Shown here: one piece after another, positions 1 to 8,198 of the stretch
Position numbering within the stretch: the stretch's first letter is position 1
Layout: every line of letters begins with the position of its first letter
NCBI GenBank assembly: GCA_024697985.1
Contig: JAILRX010000052.1
Coordinates: 1 to 28,989 of the forward strand
Reading direction: 5' to 3'
DNA length: 28,989 nucleotides
Source: Treponemataceae bacterium
Lineage (GTDB): Bacteria; Spirochaetota; Spirochaetia; Treponematales; Treponemataceae
Made by a program: the position numbers and the translations under genes
Notes under the pieces: generated by a model
What the model saw: the letters and a program-made list of their open reading frames with translations, nothing else
The model's database searches: none
What the model was told of the DNA's origin: nothing

Positions 1-14
1 ATCTGGGGGTGCTC

Positions 15-126
15 GTTCGCTAGCGCGAACATCGAGTTTTCGCAATACGAAAACTCGCAGGTCATATTAAGGCGCGATGTTTTAAATCGGTACGATTTAA
101 AACTCGGTGTCAGTCGTTAGACTGAC
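15..126. repeat. Array of four perfect hairpins
   Basis: Four perfect inverted repeats lie in a row: 15-20/25-30 (GTTCGC, loop TAGC), 33-42/48-57 (CGAGTTTTCG, loop CAATA), 79-89/93-103 (GTTTTAAATCG, loop GTA) and 109-115/120-126 (GTCAGTC, loop GTTA). No T-run follows any of them, so they do not look like ordinary terminators. Plus frame 1 is open from the left edge to TAG at 118-120 (39 codons), but the frame is largely made of the palindromes and I recognise no protein in it. It could be a palindromic repeat family, a structured RNA, or the end of a longer element beyond the edge. The inverted repeats are directly visible; the nature of the element is not established. Confidence 0.7.
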
Positions 127-217
127 GAGGGTCCCGCAGCCGTTGCATGAATTTCTCTTCCTCCGGGAGCATTTTTTTTGGGAGAAACTCTGTTGTACGT
201 GCGTTTTTTGATGACAC

Positions 218-246
218 TTGTACATTTTAATTTTTTTCGCTAAACT
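218..246 (+). promoter_or_regulatory. Sigma70-like promoter upstream of secG
   Basis: TTGTAC at 218-223 and TAAACT at 241-246 are separated by 17 bases. GGAG at 280-283 serves as the ribosome binding site for the ATG at 293. The -35 is a weak match and the -10 a fair one. It is placed to drive secG and the closely spaced genes after it. Confidence 0.45.
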
Positions 247-292
247 ATCTCTAACTAATTTTGTAAACGTATTTTTTTTGGAGATATAAAAA

Positions 293-661
293 ATGGGTGT
301 AGTTGGTATTATTTTATTGGTTGTTTTTGTTATCGTTTGTATCCTGATGGTTGCAATTGTTCTTGTTCAGGATGAAGAAGGTAACGGACTCGGAGGACTT
401 TTGGGTGGATCAAGTTCTGTAACTTTCGGTTCTAAATCGTCAAACGTCCTTACTAAGACAACTTACGTTCTTGTACTTTTGTTTTTCCTTATTACTTTTG
501 CATTGGCTTTCGTAAACAAAGCTCCTAAATCAAAATCTCTTGATAATGCCGTACAGCAGACTCAGGAAGTAACTGCAGAAGAACAGGGTGACTGGTTCAA
601 AAGTGGAGAAGCAGCTCCTGCAGAGATGAACGCTCTTCCAGAAACAGAATCTGCTGAATAA
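293..661 (+). CDS. secG: Preprotein translocase subunit SecG
   Basis: SecG is the small accessory subunit of the SecYEG channel in the inner membrane. The 122-residue product has two hydrophobic segments (about residues 3-25 and 55-74). Between them is the family's loop, VLVQDEEGNGLGGLLGG, which corresponds to the LLQ-GLGG motif. The tail beyond residue 75 is acidic and rich in Gln, Glu and Ala; it is longer than in minimal SecG proteins and of the kind seen in spirochaetes. The start ATG has GGAG about nine bases upstream. It is the first gene of a plus-strand run continuing with a PtsN-like protein 21 bases downstream. The family call is firm from topology and motif. Confidence 0.93.
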   Translation: MGVVGIILLVVFVIVCILMVAIVLVQDEEGNGLGGLLGGSSSVTFGSKSSNVLTKTTYVLVLLFFLITFALAFVNKAPKSKSLDNAVQQTQEVTAEEQGDWFKSGEAAPAEMNALPETESAE

Positions 662-682
662 TCTGCCACTCAAATTGGGGGA

Positions 683-1159
683 ATGGTGACTTTTTCAGAA
701 GCCTTAAAACCAAATCTTATCAAATCCGATTTGGAAAATACCGACAAGCTGGGCGTATTCAAGGAAATGGTCCAGCTTTTGGTAGATAATTATCCTCAGT
801 TGGACAAAGTGGTTCTTTTATCCTCAATTTTGGAAAGAGAATCTCAGATGTCAACAGGGATAATTACACACATCGCTATTCCCCACTGCCGTCTTTCAGG
901 AGTTGATAACTCGCTTGTATGCCTTGGTGTTTCCAAAAAAGGCATCGATTATGGTTCCCTCGACTCCGAACCTGTCTTTATCGTTCTGATGATGGTCGCT
1001 TCAAGTGAAGGTTCCGACTCTCATCTTTCACTTTTGAAAAATCTTTCGCTCATGGCTAATGTTGATGATTTTATCGATGAAATCACGACTTGTGAAAATT
1101 CCCAGGAAATTTACGAATCTTTGCAGAAATTCGAAAAAATGGCGCTGGGTGATCAATAG
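683..1159 (+). CDS. PTS IIA (PtsN/fructose-type) domain protein
   Basis: This is a single-domain EIIA protein of 158 residues. The phosphorylatable His is H68 in IAIPHCR, where most family members have IPHGR; H63 is nearby. No IIB or IIC domain is attached, so a regulatory role like PtsN is more likely than sugar transport (inference). The GGGGG at 677-681 is almost adjacent to the ATG at 683. The GTG one codon later (686) has better spacing and may be the true start. The last codons are duplicated in tandem: 1145-1159 and 1160-1174 are 13/15 identical and each ends with an in-frame stop (TAG, then TAA). The gene is followed closely by a J-domain gene. Confidence 0.85.
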   Translation: MVTFSEALKPNLIKSDLENTDKLGVFKEMVQLLVDNYPQLDKVVLLSSILERESQMSTGIITHIAIPHCRLSGVDNSLVCLGVSKKGIDYGSLDSEPVFIVLMMVASSEGSDSHLSLLKNLSLMANVDDFIDEITTCENSQEIYESLQKFEKMALGDQ

Positions 1160-1174
1160 CCGGGTGATCAATAA
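1145..1174 (+). repeat. 15-bp tandem duplication spanning the IIA stop codon
   Basis: CTGGGTGATCAATAG (1145-1159) is followed at once by CCGGGTGATCAATAA (1160-1174). Both copies are in the frame of the IIA gene, so read-through of the TAG would add only Pro-Gly-Asp-Gln before TAA. The duplication fills almost the whole gap before the next ATG at 1181. Confidence 0.85.
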
Positions 1175-1180
1175 AAAAAA

Positions 1181-1984
1181 ATGGAAGATTGCTACAAGAT
1201 TTTAGGTGTAAGTCCTAAAGCTACTGCTAGTGAAATCAAAAGCGCTTACCGCAAAAAAGTAAAAGCCCTTCATCCTGATATGACATCAGGGTTATCACCT
1301 GAAGAAAAAGAAAAAAACGTTGCGGAATTTCAAAAAATCCTTCGTGCATACGAGGTTTTATCGGACATCAAGCAGCGCTCCCTCTTCGACGCTTCCTATG
1401 CAGCCTGGTCAGAATTTACCTATCATAAAAAACATACTGATTCATTCGATTACAGAACCTGGCTTTTGGAAAATGGTGATGAGGAAAGTTTGAGCAAGCT
1501 CATCTTTTTTGACGTCATGCATAACCGCGAGGACGAAGCCGTCGAGTATTTCAAGAAACTCAATTCATCGCGTTTCGGATATTCACTTTCCCGCTATTTT
1601 ACCCGCGAAGATTTTATGGATTATGGCTACATCCTCTGCGAGGAGCTCATCATCAGGCTTGAATATTACGATGCCATCCTTCTTCTTGAACAGATTATTC
1701 GAATGGAATATAGTTATACATATTTCAATTTATTTTTTCCTGAAGTTTTGGATCTTGCCCGAAGCGTTTTGAAAAAGCACATCGCCGGTACCATCAGTGA
1801 CGAACTTGCAATTGATGTGTTTGAAAGGGCTCTGGAACTTGGTTTTGGAAAAAAGGATGATGCGTTCTTCCTGGCTCGAATTGCGGAATGCTATTACAGG
1901 ATGGGAGACGTGCCGACAGCAGAAATCTGTGCTCAGAAGGCTTATGAGTTTGATCCTGCCGTCTATGTTAATTTAGGAAAATGA
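1181..1984 (+). CDS. J-domain (DnaJ-like) protein with helical C-terminal region
   Basis: Residues 1-70 form a J domain with the HPD motif (ALHPDM) that stimulates the DnaK ATPase. The start CYKILGVSPKATASEIKSAY fits helix I and the loop after it. There is no Gly/Phe region, zinc-binding CxxCxGxG repeats or DnaJ C-terminal domain, so it is not the main DnaJ. Residues 100-267 look helical and the last 50 or so resemble a TPR pair (FFLARIAECYYRMGDVPTAE). It may be a dedicated co-chaperone that brings DnaK to one client; the client is unknown. No Shine-Dalgarno sequence is visible before ATG 1181 (only A-rich sequence), so translation may be coupled to the gene upstream. Confidence 0.85.
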   Translation: MEDCYKILGVSPKATASEIKSAYRKKVKALHPDMTSGLSPEEKEKNVAEFQKILRAYEVLSDIKQRSLFDASYAAWSEFTYHKKHTDSFDYRTWLLENGDEESLSKLIFFDVMHNREDEAVEYFKKLNSSRFGYSLSRYFTREDFMDYGYILCEELIIRLEYYDAILLLEQIIRMEYSYTYFNLFFPEVLDLARSVLKKHIAGTISDELAIDVFERALELGFGKKDDAFFLARIAECYYRMGDVPTAEICAQKAYEFDPAVYVNLGK

Positions 1985-2015
1985 AACGTCAAGTTTTTTT
2001 AATGAGGTTGATATA

Positions 2016-2759
2016 ATGATACGATTAAAGAATGAGAAGCAGATTGATGGAATTAGAAAATCTTGCAAACTTTTAGCCCAGATGTTCGACGAAATCATTC
2101 CTCAGATTCATGCAGGAATGACAACCTACGATATTGACCAGCTTGCAGTAAAATTTATCAAGGCCCATGGCGGAACTCCTGCCTGGTATTCCTGTGATTT
2201 TCCAGGAGCCCTCTGTATTTCAGTAAACGATGAGGTCATCCACGGAATCCCTTCAAAACATAAGCGAATCAAGGAAGGCGACATCGTTTCCCTCGATGGC
2301 GGAATTGACCTTGACGGCTATATCAGCGATTCGTGCCGAACAATTCCAATCGGAAAAGTAAGCAAGGAAGCTGAAGACCTGATGGAAATCACAAAAAAAG
2401 GATTGATGGCCGGAATTGCAGCCTGCAAGGTTGGAAACCGAATCAGTGATATTGCCAATGCCGTTTCTTCGACAGTTGGTGCAAAATACGGAATCGTTAC
2501 CGATTACTGTGGACACGGAGTTGGTCTTGAAGTTCACGAAGACCCGAATATTCCGAACCTTTTCCTTGGCGGACCTAATCCTAGAATCCAGCCTGGAATG
2601 GTGCTCGCAATCGAACCGATGATCAACCTGGGAACAGGTGAGGTTGAGCTCCTCGATGATGACTGGACCGTAGTAACCGCTGACGGAAAAATTTCAGCCC
2701 ATCAGGAACACACCGTTGCTGTTTTCCGCGACCACACTGAAATTCTTACCACTTTATAG
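2016..2759 (+). CDS. map: Methionine aminopeptidase, type I
   Basis: It removes the initiator Met from new proteins in the cytoplasm. All five metal ligands of the pita-bread fold are in place: D94 (SLDGG), D105 (ISDSC), H167 (CGHGVG), E200 (AIEPM) and E231 (QEHT). The 247-residue length matches the bacterial type I enzyme, with no zinc-finger extension. The start has GAGG at 2004-2007, eight bases upstream. It follows the J-domain gene by 31 bases and is probably co-transcribed with it. htrA lies downstream behind its own promoter. Confidence 0.97.
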   Translation: MIRLKNEKQIDGIRKSCKLLAQMFDEIIPQIHAGMTTYDIDQLAVKFIKAHGGTPAWYSCDFPGALCISVNDEVIHGIPSKHKRIKEGDIVSLDGGIDLDGYISDSCRTIPIGKVSKEAEDLMEITKKGLMAGIAACKVGNRISDIANAVSSTVGAKYGIVTDYCGHGVGLEVHEDPNIPNLFLGGPNPRIQPGMVLAIEPMINLGTGEVELLDDDWTVVTADGKISAHQEHTVAVFRDHTEILTTL

Positions 2760-2780
2760 TAAGAAAACTCACAATACATT

Positions 2781-2810
2781 TTGACGATGTAACTACTTCC
2801 TTGTTATATT
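2781..2810 (+). promoter_or_regulatory. Sigma70-like promoter for htrA
   Basis: TTGACG at 2781-2786 (5 of 6 to consensus) and TATATT at 2805-2810 (5 of 6) are separated by 18 bases. This is one of the best promoter matches in the window, 45 bases upstream of the GTG start at 2855. Confidence 0.6.
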
Positions 2811-2854
2811 TGTTTTATATATAAATGTAAAATTTATATGACCTGGAGGTAGAA

Positions 2855-4312
2855 GTGAAATCTTCTCAAAAATTTTTATCAATTTTCGCATTAATACTTT
2901 GCGTTCCAATTTTGTCCTGTGCCGGTAAATCCTCATCCAACGAAGTTCCTGCACCAAAAAAAGAAAGCTACCAGCATGTAACAGAAGTACCGAAAGAGTC
3001 CTTGAAAATCGTCGAGGCTTTTCAAAATCTGAACAGATATGTCGCAGATACAGTCCTTCAGTCCGTTGTCGAAGTTGATGTTGAAGAAATCAAGACTCGA
3101 AACGTTTCGCCAATTCCATTTTTCTTTTTCGGCGATCCTGAAGATGGAAACGGACTTCAGAAAGAATACAAGGCAGAAGGTCTTGGTTCTGGAGTCATCG
3201 TCCTTAAAGATAAAAACACCTATTATGTTCTGACAAACAACCACGTTGCCGGAAGCGCATCAAAGATTACGGTCAAGCTTTGGGATTCAAGGGAATTTGA
3301 ATGCAAGCTTATCGGTCATGATGAAAGAAAGGATATCGCCTTGATTTCTTTTGAAAGCAAGGATGACATTCCTGTAGCAACCCTCGGAGATTCTGATTCG
3401 GTAAGAACCGGAGATTTCTGTTTTGCAATGGGAGCTCCACTTGGTTACAGCCAGAGCGTAACAAGCGGAATCGTCAGTGCCACCGGTCGAAGCGGCAGTG
3501 GAATCGGAAACATCAGCGACTTCATCCAGACTGATGCTTCAATCAACCAGGGAAATTCTGGTGGTCCTCTTGTAAACATCTACGGCGAAGTAATCGGAAT
3601 CAACACATGGATTGCCTCAAGCTCAGGCGGATCTGTCGGAATCGGATTTGCAATTCCAATCAACAATATCAAAAAGGCTATTTCGGACTTCGTTTCTACC
3701 GGAAAAGTTTCCTACGGATGGCTTGGAGTTTCTCTCGTAGAAGCCGACAAGGACTTCCTTTCAGAACTCGGAATCGAAAATCAGAAAGGCGCCTTTGTAT
3801 CACAGATTTTCTTGAATTCACCTGCCATCAAGGGCGGAATGCTTGCCGGAGACTACATCGTAAGCCTTAACGGAAATCCAGTACGTGATGTAAACCAGCT
3901 CGTTCGTGATGTTGGAGAACTGAAGGCTGATGAGATTGCAAAATTCGGCGTAATCCGAAACGGACAGAACGTCGCGCTCGAAGTTAAAATCGAGGGCAGG
4001 GAAGACAAGACCGTAAACGACTCTTCTAAACTGTGGCCGGGATTCTTCGTTCGACCTATCAGCGATAAGTACCGTGAAGATGCAAAACTTCCACGAACCG
4101 TTGAGGGCGTACAGATTTACAACGTACAGGCAAAGAGCCCTGCTGCAACTTTGAGGCTTCAGAACGGCGACATCATTACAGCGGTTAACGGTCGAAAGAT
4201 TCATGATGTAAAGGATTTTTATGCCGAACTCAGTAACGAAACAAAAGAATGCTGGTTTGACATTTACACCATGGAAGGCCACAACATCGAAACTCAAAAG
4301 TTTAAGTTTTAA
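2855..4312 (+). CDS. HtrA/Deg-family serine protease with two PDZ domains, predicted lipoprotein
   Basis: This is an envelope quality-control protease of the DegP/DegQ type. The catalytic triad is H130 (NNHVAG), D160 (KDIAL) and S235 (GNSGGP). Two PDZ domains follow, at about 287-380 and 388-480. The N-terminus is hydrophobic and ends in ILSC with Cys22, a spirochaete-style lipobox, so the mature protein is probably lipid-anchored rather than freely soluble in the periplasm (inference). The start is GTG at 2855, supported by GGAGGT at 2845-2850. A long loop after residue 75, including a Phe-rich stretch near 89-92, resembles the LA loop of DegP. A hairpin that may be a terminator follows the gene. 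Confidence 0.95.
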   Translation: MKSSQKFLSIFALILCVPILSCAGKSSSNEVPAPKKESYQHVTEVPKESLKIVEAFQNLNRYVADTVLQSVVEVDVEEIKTRNVSPIPFFFFGDPEDGNGLQKEYKAEGLGSGVIVLKDKNTYYVLTNNHVAGSASKITVKLWDSREFECKLIGHDERKDIALISFESKDDIPVATLGDSDSVRTGDFCFAMGAPLGYSQSVTSGIVSATGRSGSGIGNISDFIQTDASINQGNSGGPLVNIYGEVIGINTWIASSSGGSVGIGFAIPINNIKKAISDFVSTGKVSYGWLGVSLVEADKDFLSELGIENQKGAFVSQIFLNSPAIKGGMLAGDYIVSLNGNPVRDVNQLVRDVGELKADEIAKFGVIRNGQNVALEVKIEGREDKTVNDSSKLWPGFFVRPISDKYREDAKLPRTVEGVQIYNVQAKSPAATLRLQNGDIITAVNGRKIHDVKDFYAELSNETKECWFDIYTMEGHNIETQKFKF

Positions 4313-4326
4313 GCGGCTTTAAACTT

Positions 4327-4352
4327 AGGTCGGAACAACCGGCCTTGTATTT
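4327..4352 (+). terminator. Possible terminator after htrA
   Basis: GGTCGG (4328-4333) pairs with CCGGCC (4339-4344) around an AACAA loop, with one G-T pair and one extra A-T pair at the base. TTGTATTT follows. The stem is GC-rich but the T-run is imperfect. Confidence 0.4.
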
Positions 4353-4364
4353 AGACCCAGAATT

Positions 4365-4409
4365 AACGGCATTTTTTTAGGTGAGTTTTTCGCTTAAGGA
4401 AATGCCGTT
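4365..4409. repeat. 10-bp perfect inverted repeat between htrA and the phosphoribosyltransferase gene
   Basis: AACGGCATTT (4365-4374) and AAATGCCGTT (4400-4409) form a perfect 10-bp stem with a 25-base loop. No T-run follows on the plus strand. It sits just upstream of the next gene's promoter and could be a protein-binding site or a second, weaker terminator. Confidence 0.5.
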
Positions 4410-4420
4410 TAAAAAATATC

Positions 4421-4447
4421 TTGTCTGTCAATTCAATTTGCTATAAA
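4421..4447 (+). promoter_or_regulatory. Promoter close to the phosphoribosyltransferase start codon
   Basis: TATAAA at 4442-4447 lies only ten bases before the ATG at 4458. TTGTCT at 4421-4426 is a possible -35, with a short 15-base spacer. Initiation at the usual distance would fall near 4454, leaving a leader of about four bases. No Shine-Dalgarno sequence is present. Confidence 0.4.
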
Positions 4448-4457
4448 ATAACCTAAT

Positions 4458-5066
4458 ATGAACAAAGAATTTTTACCTTATGATAAAGTCAGAAACAATG
4501 CTTTGAAGATGGCTGACAAAATCTACAAAGATGGTTTCATCCCTGACGTAATTTTTGTTTCCTTGCGAGGTGGTGCCTATGTCGGCAACGTCGTAAGCGA
4601 ATATTTTAAAATTGTTAGAAAAGACATTCACCCTGTTTATTATGCTGCAGTAGTAGCACGATCATATACTGATATCCGTGAAAATTCACAGCTCAAGGTT
4701 GATGGTTGGACTTACAGCCCTGATTACCTGAGGCATGGAGATAAAATCCTTTTGATTGATGATATTTTCGATACTGGAAATACAATCAACTATCTTGTGA
4801 ATCTTTTGCTCGAAAAGGGCATTCCACGTAAGGATATCAAGGTTGCAGTTCACGATTACAAATACTGCACTTACAAGGAAACACAGCTTCCGATTCAGCC
4901 GGATTATTGGTGCCGAAAGTTCGACATAGCTAAAAAAGAAGATGACATGTGGATTCACTACATGAGTCACGAACTTATCGGTCTTACAAAAGAAGAATTG
5001 GAAGAGCATTACTACAAAGATGATCCAGAGCTGAAAGCGATTCTGGATCCATTGTTGGGCAACTAA
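4458..5066 (+). CDS. Purine-type phosphoribosyltransferase
   Basis: It is a type I phosphoribosyltransferase with the PRPP-binding signature ILLIDDIFDTGNT at residues 97-109. An SLRGG loop at about 35-39 is typical of the hypoxanthine/xanthine/guanine salvage enzymes. The expected reaction is base plus PRPP giving nucleotide and pyrophosphate, in the cytoplasm. The exact base cannot be read from the sequence, and adenine or other PRTases of similar size are not fully excluded. No ribosome binding site precedes the ATG and a -10-like box sits just upstream, so the mRNA may be leaderless. The next gene begins 12 bases downstream. Confidence 0.85.
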   Translation: MNKEFLPYDKVRNNALKMADKIYKDGFIPDVIFVSLRGGAYVGNVVSEYFKIVRKDIHPVYYAAVVARSYTDIRENSQLKVDGWTYSPDYLRHGDKILLIDDIFDTGNTINYLVNLLLEKGIPRKDIKVAVHDYKYCTYKETQLPIQPDYWCRKFDIAKKEDDMWIHYMSHELIGLTKEELEEHYYKDDPELKAILDPLLGN

Positions 5067-5078
5067 CTTTCAGGAAAA

Positions 5079-7274
5079 ATGATGAATTCAGGTGATTTTG
5101 CAAAAAAACTAGTTTCTCGAATTTTGGCACTTCTTTTGTTGCTGTCGCCTGCTTTTTCCTATGACTATCTGGTAAGCCCGAAAGAAGGAAACTGGGCCAA
5201 CTTTCAGACTCTTCTTATTGATGTTCCGGACGGTGCAACTGCCTTCTATTCTTTTACTGGAGACGATCCGCTTTTTTCCGGATTTGCCTACGATTCGCCA
5301 ATCCTTCTTGAAATGGAAGGAAAGGTGAACTTGAAGATTGCAGTCGTAAAGGAAGATGGTTCTTCAGTCGAGGAATCTGTTTCGTTTTCAAGTGCGAAAG
5401 GCATTGCCCCGATTTTTGATGATCTTCACGAAAGTTCATCACCTGTTATTCCGGTAAACTATGAAATGCCTCTTACAATTCCTGAAAACATCCGCTATTC
5501 GATAGGGGATGATACGACTCCGTATCTTGCTGGCCGAAAACTTTCGGTTGCACAGGGCAATTCTTACGAAGAAGTTCTCCCTCTTATCCTCCAGGATAAG
5601 GATAAGCTTTATCGCTATATTATTTATACTGGTGATCTTCCTGAAACTAAGAAAAAATCAAAGAACTCGGAGGTTGTTACTCCTGTCGTTCGTGAAATGC
5701 ACTCGACCGAGACTTTGAAAGAATACGCTTTGAATTCATGCCCTTTTACTCTGGAAGTTCGCCAGTGGAATTCAATCGTAATCAGTGCGCCTCAGAACAT
5801 TTTTATTGCCCTTGATGAAGGCAACTGGCAGACTGGCGATTTCAGCCTCCGTCTTGACCGCGACACAGAACATCTTCTTTATTGGATTGATGTTAAACCA
5901 TCTGATGAAGGCGAGGTTCAGAAGGAAAAATTTGTAAGCTTTGCCCGATTGCCTGCAAAACCTTCTCTTGTCGCTCAGCGAAACGAAGCTGATAAAACCG
6001 TCACTGTAAAAGTTTCTTCAGATGCATACAATCTTTCACTTGTCCAAAAGTTTGGATTCGGCAAACGGCTTTCCAAACGCTCCAATGAGTTTTTGCTCGA
6101 CACGATTGAGGGCAACGAAATTTTTGATGAAGTGGATTTTGCCTGCTACTTTGATGAAGTTCTTCAGGGGACTGTTTCTTGCAATGTTGAAATCGACAGA
6201 AAAAATCCTGTTTCACCAAAGTTCAACTCATCTGCAAAAACTCTTTTTGTTCGAAATGATGTGGATCTTTCCATTGAATCGAATGATGATGTCTATGTTT
6301 TCATGCGTGAATCAGAATTCCTTGCATCAGAAAAGGATGCTGATAAATATTTGAGCAGAAAATCTGCTTTTGATGTTTCCAAGGCAAGACTTTCCAATGA
6401 CAAGAAACTTCACCTTCACACAGATTCTAATGAAGCTGTTTTGTTCTCGGTTTTTGCCTATGCAAAGGACCGCAGCGGAAACATGAGCGATGTCGCAATC
6501 TACAATGTCGTAATCGATTCTACGAACTATTATTTTTCTCAAAAGTCTGGCACTCCGACCTACGTTCCTGACGGCACCCAGAACTATCCGTTTAATTCGC
6601 TTTCTCAGCTTGAAAAGCTCATCAACGAAAACAAAAAAATCAAGGTTCACCTCATCGGTGACTTGAAGTGTGAATCTCCTCTTAACATAAAAGGTTCGTG
6701 CGAAATCGTTTCTAAAAACGGAAGCAGGATTACTGTCCTGTCTGATTCTTTCATGAACATGGAAAATGCCGACATCCAGATTCAAAACTGCGTAATTGAG
6801 CATAGTTTTACCAAGAATAAGGATGAGTTTGTTCAGGTCAATCTTTTCAACGTTAAAAATTCAAGTCTCAAATTAAAGAACTGTGAACTTGTTTCTACCG
6901 TTCAGGATTCTTCTTCGGTTTTTGTCCTTCAGGATTCTTCTTTGAAGGTTGAATCTTGTGGAATTTCAATGCAGTCTGGGGATTACGGTTCGATTTTCAA
7001 CGGCGTAAATTCCAACATCGAATGCATCAACACACGGAATTCTTTGACCTGCAAGACAAGCACTGCAATTTCCCTTAATGCCGGAAGCTGCAGACTCCAG
7101 AATTCTACATTCCAGCTTTACGGCTCAATGGTGAAATTCTACGAACTTTTCTCTGTAAATTATTCTCTTATCAATAATAAATTTTTATACAAAGAATTTT
7201 CTCCGAACATGTTTTTTGCAGACGTTTTCAGCAAAAAGACTCAGGATGAAAATAATATTTCAAAAAGCTTTTAA
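5079..7274 (+). CDS. Exported protein with C-terminal predicted beta-helix, function unknown
   Basis: The N-terminus is a signal peptide (basic residues, then ILALLLLLSPAFS) with likely cleavage near residue 28. Residues 30-95 resemble the chitobiase C-terminal-type beta domain common in bacterial surface proteins. The middle is beta-rich with no recognised catalytic motif. From about residue 490 the pattern YVPDGTQNYPFNSLSQL, followed by repeated short strands with Asn and Ser turns (ADIQIQNCVIE, SSLKLKNCELV, SSLKVESCGIS), suggests a right-handed parallel beta-helix. The ATG at 5082 has better spacing from AGGA (5072-5075) than the ATG at 5079. It is the first of three exported proteins in a row. 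It is probably periplasmic or surface-located; I do not recognise the family. Confidence 0.8.
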   Translation: MMNSGDFAKKLVSRILALLLLLSPAFSYDYLVSPKEGNWANFQTLLIDVPDGATAFYSFTGDDPLFSGFAYDSPILLEMEGKVNLKIAVVKEDGSSVEESVSFSSAKGIAPIFDDLHESSSPVIPVNYEMPLTIPENIRYSIGDDTTPYLAGRKLSVAQGNSYEEVLPLILQDKDKLYRYIIYTGDLPETKKKSKNSEVVTPVVREMHSTETLKEYALNSCPFTLEVRQWNSIVISAPQNIFIALDEGNWQTGDFSLRLDRDTEHLLYWIDVKPSDEGEVQKEKFVSFARLPAKPSLVAQRNEADKTVTVKVSSDAYNLSLVQKFGFGKRLSKRSNEFLLDTIEGNEIFDEVDFACYFDEVLQGTVSCNVEIDRKNPVSPKFNSSAKTLFVRNDVDLSIESNDDVYVFMRESEFLASEKDADKYLSRKSAFDVSKARLSNDKKLHLHTDSNEAVLFSVFAYAKDRSGNMSDVAIYNVVIDSTNYYFSQKSGTPTYVPDGTQNYPFNSLSQLEKLINENKKIKVHLIGDLKCESPLNIKGSCEIVSKNGSRITVLSDSFMNMENADIQIQNCVIEHSFTKNKDEFVQVNLFNVKNSSLKLKNCELVSTVQDSSSVFVLQDSSLKVESCGISMQSGDYGSIFNGVNSNIECINTRNSLTCKTSTAISLNAGSCRLQNSTFQLYGSMVKFYELFSVNYSLINNKFLYKEFSPNMFFADVFSKKTQDENNISKSF

Positions 7275-7298
7275 TTTAACTTTAATTAAGGAAAGAAT

Positions 7299-8195
7299 AT
7301 GAGATTTCTGAAAAAATGCCTTTCAGCATTGGCAGTATTCTGCCTTGCCATCAATTTTTATTCACAGGATTTTGTCTTTTTTGAAGATACACAGCAGAAT
7401 GACTGGGAATATGTCAAAACTTTCAAAGCTTTCGCCCAAACAAATTCGTACGAATCAGGGGAAAGCCTCAAGGAGATGGCAGATGAGTTTTATGCAACCG
7501 AAGAAGTTTCGCTTTTGGACTGCTCGATGCCTGTAACTCAGATAACACTTTCAGCTTTGCTTTACAAGGATCATAACGAAGCAGAACTTGGCATTGATTC
7601 ATACATCAATGAGTTTAAGCCGTACTTTTTATCGATTTCCAAAAAGTGCCTGACCTATTCAGATTTTCCTTCAAAAGCGGCTGCAAGACTTCAGGCTCTG
7701 GAAAATGCCGAAAGCCTTTATCCTCAAAAAAAGCTTGATTCTGTCATGACAGAATCTGCAATGTTTTCTCTGCTGAATGCTCCGAGGGTCTTTTTTGTAA
7801 TCCTCAATAATGCAAAATACTCTTCTGAAAAACAGCTGGTTTTGGATGCGGCTGGAAAGGTTCTTTCTCAGAAAAACGATGAGACTTCAAGTCTGTTTGC
7901 TCATGAAAACTTCATTGTTTTCCCTGTTAATATTGATGACGTCTATGCAAAAATCCCGGATGAACAGAAATCTTCTTACAATGAGATTTTGTATAAGTTT
8001 TCTGACGGGATGACTAAGGTATATCAATATGCAGTTGATCAGAAACTTTATTTTTCTGATTTTTTCCTCAAGGAAGAAATGGATGTTCTGCAGAACATTC
8101 TTGATGACAGCTTTTCAGTATTTGCCTTGGATGAAGAGCAGCTTTCTTACTTTTCAAGCCGGTTTGAAAATATCCTAAAATATGTTGCGGAGTAA
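7299..8195 (+). CDS. Exported protein of unknown function
   Basis: A signal peptide covers about residues 1-22 (MRFLKKCLSALAVFCLAINF, then YS|Q). The remainder is a soluble, mixed alpha/beta or mostly helical 275-residue protein with no motif I recognise. AAGGAAAG gives a good ribosome binding site before the ATG. The gene lies 24 bases after the beta-helix gene and 3 bases before a lipoprotein gene, so the three are probably one operon acting in the envelope (inference from spacing). Confidence 0.75.
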   Translation: MRFLKKCLSALAVFCLAINFYSQDFVFFEDTQQNDWEYVKTFKAFAQTNSYESGESLKEMADEFYATEEVSLLDCSMPVTQITLSALLYKDHNEAELGIDSYINEFKPYFLSISKKCLTYSDFPSKAAARLQALENAESLYPQKKLDSVMTESAMFSLLNAPRVFFVILNNAKYSSEKQLVLDAAGKVLSQKNDETSSLFAHENFIVFPVNIDDVYAKIPDEQKSSYNEILYKFSDGMTKVYQYAVDQKLYFSDFFLKEEMDVLQNILDDSFSVFALDEEQLSYFSSRFENILKYVAE

Positions 8196-8198
8196 AAT

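Noticed and set aside
1..120. Open frame at the left edge as the 3' end of a protein gene
   Set aside because: The 39 codons coincide with perfect hairpins and match no family I know. Palindromic structure explains the sequence better.
152..187. TTTCTC / GAGAAA inverted repeat with an internal T-run as a terminator
   Set aside because: The stem is short, the T-run lies inside the loop, and the order does not fit a rho-independent terminator.
3818..4297. 159-codon minus-strand open frame within htrA
   Set aside because: It is a shadow of a gene whose catalytic residues and PDZ domains are intact; no ribosome binding site or family supports it.
6327..6803. 158-codon minus-strand open frame within the beta-helix protein gene
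   Set aside because: Antisense to a long, well-formed exported protein, with unlikely composition.
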